This document shows, piece by piece, positions 1 to 4,256 of a stretch of 5,649 bases of DNA. The notes beneath the pieces are model-generated. The model worked only from the letters and a program-made list of their open reading frames with translations, made no database searches and was not told where the DNA came from. Origin of the DNA: Candidatus Omnitrophota bacterium (GTDB taxonomy: Bacteria > Omnitrophota > Gorgyraeia > JACOVV01); assembly GCA_023248175.1 (NCBI GenBank), contig JAHFFC010000015.1:5614-11262 (forward strand), in the 5' to 3' direction. The position numbers were made by a program, and so were the translations under genes. Each line of letters begins with the position of its first letter. The first letter of the stretch is position 1.

Positions 1-307
1 GCTCATCGGAGGTCGCACGAAAGATAACATCAGCTTTGAAAACCCGGGCGCTCTCCACGTATCGGTGGAGAACATCCTGTTCACTACCTCGATAAACTCC
101 GATTCCTAATTGTTGACAAAGATCGGCAATCTGTGTGTCTCTGGCTTCAGTCGTCGTCGCGACAACCACCTCATTGATCAAAGGGACTTTTTTTAGACGA
201 CCGATCAAGTGGGCTAAAACCGTTTTCCCCCCGATCTCTCTCATCACTTTCCCTGGCAGACGGGTAGAACCGGTCCGGGCTTGAATGATCGCGACAATTC
301 TTTTCAT
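1..307 (-). CDS. SpsF-like cytidylyltransferase, N-terminal part (cut by window edge)
   Basis: I translated 102 codons from the ATG at 307-305 to the window edge. The protein opens MKRIVAIIQARTGSTRLPGK. The QARTGSTRLPGKVM stretch (residues 9-22) is the nucleotide-binding signature of the SpsF / CMP-sugar synthetase-like family, which transfers CMP to a sugar acid or related substrate for cell-surface polysaccharide. A further family-like segment, GSEQDVLHRY, lies near residues 80-89. The rest of the protein, including much of the substrate site, is outside the window. The family usually reads RITGDCP where this protein has RATSDE, just before the edge. It is the third gene of a cassette behind the aminotransferase and epimerase, separated from the epimerase by about 103 bases of repeat. 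No Shine-Dalgarno sequence is visible, and a 7-nt repeat array runs straight into the ATG. The family call is firm; the actual sugar substrate is unknown. Confidence 0.85.
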   Translation of the reverse strand, partial: MKRIVAIIQARTGSTRLPGKVMREIGGKTVLAHLIGRLKKVPLINEVVVATTTEARDTQIADLCQQLGIGVYRGSEQDVLHRYVESARVFKADVIFRATSDE

Positions 308-446
308 CAGCGTTCAGTGGTCAGCGTTCAGCGTTCAGCATTTAGCGTTTAGAAAAAATAAAAAACGAAAATCTTTCCTGAACCCTGTACTCCGAACTCT
401 GTACGCTGTCTTACTGTACGCTGTCCGCTGAACGTTGTACGCTACT
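308..446. repeat. Inverted pair of degenerate 7-nt tandem repeat arrays
   Basis: On the plus strand, 308-345 is a run of 7-nt units of the type GTTCAGC / GGTCAGC / ATTTAGC. An A-rich core follows at about 346-378. From about 380 to 446 the units are reverse-complement-like: CTGAACC, CTGTACT, CCGAACT, CTGTACG, CTGTCCG, CTGAACG, TTGTACG. The two halves could fold into a long imperfect hairpin. The block fills the gap between the epimerase and the cytidylyltransferase gene. It supplies the last codons and stop of the former and abuts the start of the latter. It resembles the heptanucleotide STRR repeats known from heterocystous cyanobacteria in period only; kinship is not implied. Confidence 0.85.
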
Positions 447-1379
447 GGTTGAAATCGGTTCTATAATAATCTGTTCTTGCCGCCTCGGCGGATTGGACTT
501 ATACCACTCAATATAGCGACTCATCCCCTCTTCAAAGGATACATGGGGTTCCCAGCCTAATTCATCGAAGGCTTTTTTCGCGGAAATTTCCTTGCCGGGA
601 AAATCCCCCTTGCGCCCTTCGATATACTGTACCTTCACGGAGCCGAGTATCTTTTCGATCGTCTCGACAATCTGGCGAATGGAAACCTTTTCTTTTCCTT
701 CCAGATTGTAGATTTTATTGTCCGCAATCGAATTAATGGCTAAGACGTTTCCTTCGGCCAGGTCTTCCACATAAAGGAATTTCCGGAACTGCAGTCCATC
801 TCCCGCAATCGTAATCGGTTCTCCTCGAAGAGCCTTACCGACAAATAGCGCCACGACGGTTTCCCCACGTGCTCGAGGACCATAAGGAATTCCATAGCGA
901 AGAATCGTTGCTTTTAAACCATAGAGCTGGGCGTAGGACTGGCAATAATATTCAGAGGCGATCTTGGTGGCAGTATATAAATGTTTCGGCGGATGCAACG
1001 GAGCGGTTTCATCAATGATCTCAGTGACGGTGTCGCTGTATACCCAAATGGTACTTCCATAAATAATCTTTTTGATTCCTGTCCGCCGCATTGCTTCAAG
1101 AACATTAATCGTTCCTCGTGTATTAATCGCCTCGGCGTAATGAGGAACCTTAAAAACATGATCCACATTGGCAACAGCCGCCAAATGATAGACGACGTCA
1201 ATACTGTTCATCGCCATCCGTACTTCTTCTTCATTGAGCAAACTCCCCTTGTAAAACTCGACGTCTTGCCTGGATGGGAGCACCATGTCAAAAACCCTGA
1301 CATCAATATTTCTCATTTTTAGACGATCAACGATATGAGAACCGATGAAACCTGAACCGCCGGTGATTAGAACTTTCAT
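411..1379 (-). CDS. NAD-dependent epimerase/dehydratase (extended SDR, UDP-glucose 4-epimerase-like)
   Basis: This 322-residue protein is a nucleotide-sugar epimerase or dehydratase of the extended short-chain dehydrogenase family. It probably acts in the cytoplasm on a UDP- or GDP-sugar for surface polysaccharide. The NAD(P) site TGGSGFIG is at residues 6-13, HLAA at 65-68, the catalytic serine/threonine region YGSTIWVYS near 107-115, and the active-site Tyr135 and Lys139 in YTATK. The FLYVEDLAEG segment near 201-210 is also typical. I chose the ATG at 1379 rather than an in-frame ATG 30 bases upstream because GGGAGG sits 5 bases before it and the Rossmann fold begins right after it. It lies downstream of the aminotransferase with an 81-base repeat-filled gap. 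The C-terminal tail, after about WYKS, looks foreign: a small GC hairpin is followed by residues encoded by the 7-nt array. The exact substrate cannot be read from the sequence. Confidence 0.92.
   Translation of the reverse strand: MKVLITGGSGFIGSHIVDRLKMRNIDVRVFDMVLPSRQDVEFYKGSLLNEEEVRMAMNSIDVVYHLAAVANVDHVFKVPHYAEAINTRGTINVLEAMRRTGIKKIIYGSTIWVYSDTVTEIIDETAPLHPPKHLYTATKIASEYYCQSYAQLYGLKATILRYGIPYGPRARGETVVALFVGKALRGEPITIAGDGLQFRKFLYVEDLAEGNVLAINSIADNKIYNLEGKEKVSIRQIVETIEKILGSVKVQYIEGRKGDFPGKEISAKKAFDELGWEPHVSFEEGMSRYIEWYKSNPPRRQEQIIIEPISTSSVQRSADSVQ
480..491. repeat. Small GC hairpin resembling half of the twin-hairpin element
   Basis: CCGCC-TC-GGCGG is a 5-bp stem with a 2-base loop inside the 3' end of the epimerase gene, where the protein reads NPPRRQ. 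It resembles the second hairpin of the element in the tRNA block (TCCGCC-TCA-GGCGGA). It could be a decayed half copy or a coincidence of Pro/Arg codons. Confidence 0.4.
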
Positions 1380-1383
1380 AAGG

Positions 1384-1390
1384 ACCTCCC
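1384..1390 (-). promoter_or_regulatory. Ribosome binding site of the epimerase gene
   Basis: On the coding strand GGGAGGT lies just before CCTT-ATG. It is the clearest Shine-Dalgarno sequence in the window and decides the start at 1379 over the upstream in-frame ATG at 1409. Confidence 0.8.
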
Positions 1391-1394
1391 TCAT

Positions 1395-1463
1395 TAGTCG
1401 ACAGTCCATAGTCCACGGTCCACAGTTTACCAGAAAAATCTGTGGTCTGTGGACTGTTGACTA
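1395..1463. repeat. Imperfect inverted repeat between aminotransferase and epimerase genes
   Basis: On the coding strand the block starts TAGTC-A-ACAGTC and ends GACTGT-C-GACTA. Inside, CCACAG and CTGTGG pair across the A/T-rich core, and the arms consist of 7-nt-like units (AGTCCAC, GGTCCAC type). The aminotransferase stop codon TAG is the first triplet of the hairpin, and the other arm ends 5 bases before the epimerase ribosome binding site. In RNA it could act as a processing or attenuating stem between the two genes. There is no T-run, so I do not call it a terminator. Confidence 0.75.
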
Positions 1464-2576
1464 TTTCAATTCCGCTTCCAGCGCCGACAACACATGATTC
1501 ACTTCCTCATCCGTCATCCCTTGATAAACCGGCAGACAAACATGCCGCTGGCAAAAATCTTCCGCTATTGAAAAACTTTCCTTCTTGTATCCATTCTGAA
1601 AAACGGGCTGCAGATGGCAAGGCAATTCATAAACCTCCCCACTCAAGGAGACTCCATATTTTTCACGGAGGTCTTTCTTCAGCTGGGCACGGTTTATTCC
1701 TTTTTCCAGAACAACAATATATTTATAGTAATTGGTTTGGCACCGTGAATCAACGGTCACCGGCCTGATTTTATGAACTCGCTTAAGCCCCTCGGTGTAT
1801 TTTGCCGCGATACTTTGTCTTTCTTTGATAAAACCTGGCAAACGACGCAAATGAACTTTTCCGACAGCAGCATGAAGTTCGCTCATCCGCCAGTTATATC
1901 CCAAGCGATCATGTTTGTTCTCTAAAAAGGATGCCTTTCCCTGATCGCGATACTTTTTGGCCTCCTCCACAATTTTGGGATCGTTGGTCGTGATCATTCC
2001 TCCCTCACCGGCAGTAATAACTTTTGTAGGATAGAAAGAAAATGCGCCAGCAATGCCAAAACTTCCCGCGGGTTGTCCGTCTAAGGTACTGCCATGAGCA
2101 TGAGCGGCATCTTCAATGAGGGCAATCCCGCTCTCGTTACAGAAATTAACGAGTTCATGGATGTCGGGCGTAATGTTACCTCCAATATGAACAATGATGA
2201 TAGCCGCCGTCTTCTTGCTCATATTCTGCGTGAGGATATCCATGTTAAATGATAAAGTCACAGGATCCATATCCACAAACTTGACAATTCCTTGAGCGTG
2301 CTGGACAGCGGTGGGGGTCGCGAAAAAAGTGTTGGTTGGGATGAGAACTTCCTTTCCCTGGATATGAAGGATCCTTAAGATAATTTCCAAAGCGCTCGTG
2401 CCGCTATTGACAGCGACAGCGTATTGGGTCCCCGATGTCTTCTTGAACTCTTCCTCAAAAGCAGCTCCGTTTTTCCCGAGAGTCAATTGACCTGTCGTCA
2501 GACTTTCTTCGATTGATTTCAGTATTTCCTGTTTATCCTGTTCATTGAAAACGATTTTCGCAGATGGAATTTTCAT
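1461..2576 (-). CDS. DegT/DnrJ/EryC1/StrS family PLP-dependent sugar aminotransferase
   Basis: This 371-residue protein has the usual length for the family, which transfers an amino group, commonly from glutamate, to a keto group on a nucleotide-activated sugar. Visible landmarks are VNSGTSALE at residues 57-64 (phosphate-binding region), TNTFFAT near 81-87, and EDAAHAHG at 155-162 with Asp156 expected to bind the PLP pyridine nitrogen. FYPTK ends at Lys185, the expected PLP Schiff-base lysine, and is followed by GEGGMI; GYNWRMSE lies near 226-233. The protein is soluble, with no signal peptide. It heads the cassette with the epimerase and SpsF-like genes, which points to an amino-sugar for surface glycans. 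No Shine-Dalgarno sequence is visible before ATG 2576, because a repeat array and an A-rich stretch occupy the leader. The exact product sugar is undetermined. Confidence 0.94.
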   Translation of the reverse strand: MKIPSAKIVFNEQDKQEILKSIEESLTTGQLTLGKNGAAFEEEFKKTSGTQYAVAVNSGTSALEIILRILHIQGKEVLIPTNTFFATPTAVQHAQGIVKFVDMDPVTLSFNMDILTQNMSKKTAAIIIVHIGGNITPDIHELVNFCNESGIALIEDAAHAHGSTLDGQPAGSFGIAGAFSFYPTKVITAGEGGMITTNDPKIVEEAKKYRDQGKASFLENKHDRLGYNWRMSELHAAVGKVHLRRLPGFIKERQSIAAKYTEGLKRVHKIRPVTVDSRCQTNYYKYIVVLEKGINRAQLKKDLREKYGVSLSGEVYELPCHLQPVFQNGYKKESFSIAEDFCQRHVCLPVYQGMTDEEVNHVLSALEAELK

Positions 2577-2582
2577 TGGGTT

Positions 2583-2630
2583 TTGTCTTTTGTTATTTTT
2601 TGCTTTCTGTCTTCTGCCTACTGCCTTTTT
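2583..2630. repeat. 7-nt tandem array between tRNA-Ala and the aminotransferase gene
   Basis: On the minus strand, directly after the tRNA-Ala 3' end, units GGCAGTA, GGCAGAA, GACAGAA and AGCAAAA follow each other and decay into an A-rich leader. It is a single-orientation array. It takes up the leader of the aminotransferase gene, where a ribosome binding site would be expected. Confidence 0.65.
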
Positions 2631-2703
2631 TGGAGGTGAGGAGGATCGAACTCCTGGCCTCCTGCTTGCAAAGCAGGCGCTCTCCCAGCTGAGCTACACC
2701 CCC
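2631..2703 (-). tRNA. tRNA-Ala (anticodon TGC)
   Basis: This is a 73-nt cloverleaf read from the minus strand. The acceptor GGGGGTG pairs with CACCTCC over 7 positions, including a G3:U70 wobble, the established identity element for alanyl-tRNA synthetase. The D-arm is GCTC/GAGC, the anticodon stem is CCTGC/GCAGG with loop TTTGCAA (anticodon TGC), and the T-arm is AGGAG-TTCGATC-CTCCT. The discriminator is A. The CCA end is not encoded; AAAAA follows. It lies downstream of the tRNA-Ile, the same Ile-then-Ala order found in many rRNA operon spacers, but no rRNA gene is seen here. Confidence 0.98.
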
Positions 2704-2727
2704 GTTGCACATAAAATAATATTTACG

Positions 2728-2815
2728 ATGGACGTGGGACGTTCGTTCGCTTCGCTCACTAGGACGATGGACGATTTTGTTTTTACGTCCCTCGTCTTTC
2801 GTCCCTCGTCCCTCA
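2728..2815. repeat. GGGACGA-type 7-nt arrays with a central GCGAAGCG motif
   Basis: Between tRNA-Ile and tRNA-Ala, the plus strand carries GATGGACGTGGGACG (2728-2742), then GTTCGTTCGCTTCGCTCAC (2741-2759), then AGGACGATGGACG (2761-2773). After a T-rich core, reversed units follow at 2786-2814 (CGTCCCT, CGTCTTT, CGTCCCT, CGTCCCT). The two orientations can pair into an imperfect hairpin. If Ile and Ala are co-transcribed, the hairpin would separate the two tRNAs in the precursor. Confidence 0.75.
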
Positions 2816-2840
2816 GTCTTTACTGGGCCCACTTGGATTC

Positions 2841-2870
2841 TCCGCCTGAGGCGGATCAGCCTCTGGCTGA
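2841..2870. mobile_element. 30-nt twin-hairpin element in the T-loop of the interrupted tRNA-Ile
   Basis: On the minus strand the element is two adjoining 15-nt hairpins, each with a 6-bp stem and a 3-nt loop: TCAGCC-AGA-GGCTGA at 2870-2856 and TCCGCC-TCA-GGCGGA at 2855-2841. It splits TTC from GAAT of the T-loop, and removing exactly 30 nt restores the consensus loop. No target-site duplication is visible. Its design recalls self-contained palindromic elements such as the Rickettsia palindromic elements or double-hairpin elements, but no protein that could move it is present. Confidence 0.85.
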
Positions 2871-2910
2871 GAACCAAGCACCTCAGTCTTATCAGGACTG
2901 CGCTCTAACC

Positions 2911-3037
2911 TCCGCCAAAAACTTATTGGGCGACTCAGGACTCGAACCTGACACCTCAGTCTTATCAGGACTGCGCTCTAACCAGCTGAGCTAGTCGCCC
3001 GAAATTCTTACCCTGAGGTGGATCAGCCTCAGGCTGA
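2911..3037. mobile_element. Second twin-hairpin element, in the D-loop, split by a complete tRNA-Ile
   Basis: On the minus strand the insert begins with hairpin TCAGCC-TGA-GGCTGA (3037-3023), continues TCCACC-TCAGG (3022-3012), and ends GGCGGA (2916-2911). These are the same ends as the T-loop copy. TCCACC and GGCGGA can still pair with one A-C mismatch, so the usual 3-nt loop of the second hairpin is replaced by 100 nt (3016-2917) that contains the whole inner tRNA-Ile with short flanks. The insert lies between AGTT and GGTTA of the host D-loop. Confidence 0.78.
2927..3000 (-). tRNA. tRNA-Ile (anticodon GAT), intact, nested inside the interrupted tRNA-Ile
   Basis: This is a full 74-nt cloverleaf on the minus strand. 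The acceptor GGGCGAC/GTCGCCC is perfect. The D-arm is GCTC-AGCTGGTTA-GAGC, the anticodon stem is CAGTC/GACTG with loop CTGATAA (anticodon GAT), the variable loop is AGGTG, and the T-arm is TCAGG-TTCGAGT-CCTGA. The discriminator is A and CCA is not encoded. A 32-nt stretch covering the end of the D-loop, the anticodon arm and most of the variable loop is identical to the outer, interrupted tRNA-Ile. Its acceptor and T stems differ from the outer copy with compensated pairs, so the two are distinct genes rather than a recent simple duplication. It is likely the working copy. Confidence 0.97.
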
Positions 3038-3080
3038 AACTGAGCTATGGGCCCTGGTGGGAAAATAAGTAACGTAATGC

Positions 3081-3174
3081 TTCAGTCATCAGTGGTCAGT
3101 CATGAGTCGTCAGTCATAAGTCGTCAGTCGTCAGTAACAACTGACCACTGATGACTGACCCCTGACAACTGAAT
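3081..3174. repeat. Inverted pair of CAGTCRT-type 7-nt arrays downstream of pgpA
   Basis: On the plus strand eight units (such as TTCAGTC, GTCAGTC, ATGAGTC, ATAAGTC) run from 3081 to about 3136. Reverse-complement units (ACTGACC, ACTGATG, ACTGACC, CCTGACA) follow to about 3174. The outer parts form a perfect 19-bp inverted repeat, 3082-3100 against 3140-3158, around a 39-base loop. It sits between the pgpA stop and the tRNA block. It could mark the end of the operon transcript, but no T-run follows the stem, and I see no convincing promoter for the tRNAs in 3055-3201. Confidence 0.85.
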
Positions 3175-3201
3175 AATTACTAAGTAATGTATAGTTTACC
3201 T

Positions 3202-3672
3202 TTAACGGGTGAAAAAGGTCAATAGTGACAGAATGATCCTAAGAGAGATGTTAGCGTAGACCCCTGCTAGAACATCGTCAAGAACAATCCCCCATCCTCC
3301 CGGAAGAGATTCAATTTTGCGAATCGGAAACGGTTTGAAAATATCGAATGCCCTAAAAAGAAGAAAGCCGGCCAAGAGCATTGGGCCATGACTTTGAGTG
3401 CCTATCAGAGTAGTCCACATTCCAACGACTTCATCAATGACAATGCAGGATGGATCTTTCTGTTTTAACTGCTGTGCCGCCAGGGTACTGCTCCAAACGG
3501 AGAAAACCAGCAGCAACGCGAAAACCATCACAACAACCTGCAATCCTCCGCTAGAAGAGACCATCACATACAACATTAGCCCCAGCAAACTTCCTACTGT
3601 TCCGGGAGCTCCCGGAACGTTGCCGGCGCCAAAGAGAGTCGCCATTTGTACTGCTAATTTCTCGGAATTCAT
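3202..3672 (-). CDS. pgpA: Phosphatidylglycerophosphatase A
   Basis: This 156-residue membrane protein matches the usual length of PgpA, which dephosphorylates phosphatidylglycerol phosphate to phosphatidylglycerol at the inner membrane. Conserved blocks are FGAGNVPGAPGTVGSLLG (residues 14-31), VIDEVVGMW (78-86) and FRAFDIFKPFPI (106-117). They are followed by LPGGWGIVLDDVLAGVYA (123-140), whose paired aspartates are part of the metal-dependent active site. Hydrophobic segments lie near 25-40, 45-62, 95-106 and 142-154. The ATG at 3672 overlaps the pgsA stop codon by ATGA. It is chosen because conserved sequence starts right after it, and longer in-frame reading would run back through pgsA. 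No Shine-Dalgarno sequence is evident, so translation probably depends on termination of pgsA. The codons for the PGAPGT motif form a perfect 20-base palindrome. It directly follows its substrate-making partner pgsA. Confidence 0.95.
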   Translation of the reverse strand: MNSEKLAVQMATLFGAGNVPGAPGTVGSLLGLMLYVMVSSSGGLQVVVMVFALLLVFSVWSSTLAAQQLKQKDPSCIVIDEVVGMWTTLIGTQSHGPMLLAGFLLFRAFDIFKPFPIRKIESLPGGWGIVLDDVLAGVYANISLRIILSLLTFFTR

Positions 3673-4256
3673 TTTTGTTTTTGAGCCAATGACCGCCGGA
3701 GGTCGTAGAGGTAAGCCCCTCCCGAAATCAGCGTCAATACCATTGCCAGCAGGGCCAGGTAAAAACTGCTGTTCAGGAAAAACAATTCCAACGTCGGATT
3801 CCAAAAAGGGAAATATCGGATTCCCATACTTTTCACCACTAAAAAAGTAAGAATATACAGAATTGCCACAATCTGACTTATGGTTTTCTGCTTGCCAGCC
3901 CGTTGTGCCGGCATGACAATTCCCTTTCGAATGACCCAAAGCCGAAGCAAGGTCACGATGGTTTCACGAACGAAGATAACCAACACCAGCCAGAAAGGAA
4001 GAATCCCCAAGCGGACAAAAGCAAAGAATGCCGTTAGAATGAGCACCTTATCGGCAATCGGATCCATAATGGCGCCGAAAGCAGTGGCGTTTTTTTGGCT
4101 CCTGGCAAGCTGTCCGTCGAAGAGATCCGTCAGGGAGGCAACAATAAACGTCACCAGGGCGAATGTTTTCGCCCAGACAAAATCCCAAAAAAGAAACGGC
4201 CACAAAAGAAAAGCGAGCACGATCCTAGAAAGGGTTAACAGGTTGGGAAGAGTCAT
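3669..4256 (-). CDS. pgsA: CDP-diacylglycerol--glycerol-3-phosphate 3-phosphatidyltransferase
   Basis: This 195-residue integral membrane enzyme joins CDP-diacylglycerol and glycerol 3-phosphate to make phosphatidylglycerol phosphate, the committed step to phosphatidylglycerol. The CDP-alcohol phosphatidyltransferase signature is complete: Asp47-Gly48, Ala51-Arg52, Gly61, Asp65 and Asp69, with a further Asp44 upstream. Several hydrophobic segments (about 7-27, 72-97, 126-143, 158-180) fit a multi-pass protein. The start ATG overlaps the rimO stop by ATGA, with GGAG about 10 bases upstream inside rimO, and the stop overlaps the pgpA start the same way. The neighbouring pgpA performs the next reaction, which supports this substrate over other CDP-alcohol transferases. 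Confidence 0.95.
   Translation of the reverse strand: MTLPNLLTLSRIVLAFLLWPFLFWDFVWAKTFALVTFIVASLTDLFDGQLARSQKNATAFGAIMDPIADKVLILTAFFAFVRLGILPFWLVLVIFVRETIVTLLRLWVIRKGIVMPAQRAGKQKTISQIVAILYILTFLVVKSMGIRYFPFWNPTLELFFLNSSFYLALLAMVLTLISGGAYLYDLRRSLAQKQK

Larger units (their letters stand above)
2824..3054 (-). pseudogene. tRNA-Ile (GAT) interrupted in the D-loop and in the T-loop
   Basis: Three segments of the minus strand join into a complete 74-nt tRNA-Ile: 3054-3038 (17 nt, acceptor 5' strand and first half of the D-arm), 2910-2871 (40 nt, rest of the D-arm, anticodon arm GAT, variable loop, first half of the T-arm) and 2840-2824 (17 nt, rest of the T-arm, acceptor 3' strand, discriminator A). 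Joined, all stems are perfect: acceptor GGGCCCA/TGGGCCC, D GCTC/GAGC, anticodon CAGTC/GACTG, T CTTGG/CCAAG with loop TTCGAAT. Insertions of 127 and 30 nt interrupt it just before G18 and just after C56. CCA is not encoded. I know of no bacterial splicing that would remove these inserts, so I class it as a broken gene. The lack of any decay in the stems means the inserts are recent or the gene is somehow still used. Confidence 0.88.

Noticed and set aside
981..1322. 113-codon plus-strand reading frame and similar opposite-strand frames over rimO, pgsA and the aminotransferase
   Set aside because: Shadows of well-supported minus-strand genes with no independent evidence.
1380..1409. Epimerase start at 1409
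   Set aside because: Ten extra residues would come from repeat and ribosome-binding-site DNA; the ATG at 1379 has a well-placed GGGAGG and starts the Rossmann fold.
1..2576. Pseudaminic or legionaminic acid pathway
   Set aside because: An aminotransferase, an SDR enzyme and a cytidylyltransferase are compatible, but no synthase, hydrolase or acetyltransferase is in the window, and the families are too broad to name the sugar.
2593..2877. 94-codon minus-strand reading frame across the tRNA block
   Set aside because: It is a translation of tRNA-Ala (the GGVAQLGERLLCKQEARSS type of false peptide) and the flanking repeats, not a protein gene.
2545..2994. 149-codon plus-strand reading frame
   Set aside because: It runs antisense through both tRNA genes and the repeats; no ribosome binding site or recognisable protein.
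2911..3037. Group I intron in a tRNA gene
   Set aside because: The insert is in the D-loop, not the anticodon loop, is only 127 nt, and is mostly another tRNA; no intron core is visible.
3081..3174. CRISPR array
   Set aside because: The units are 7 nt with no unique spacers, and no cas genes are present.
3081..3201. Intrinsic terminator of the rimO-pgsA-pgpA operon
   Set aside because: The stem is long with a 39-base loop and no T-run follows it on the transcribed strand.
3673..3939. Longer N-terminal version of PgpA starting at 3939
   Set aside because: The extra residues read through pgsA in another frame; the family sequence starts at the ATG overlapping the pgsA stop.
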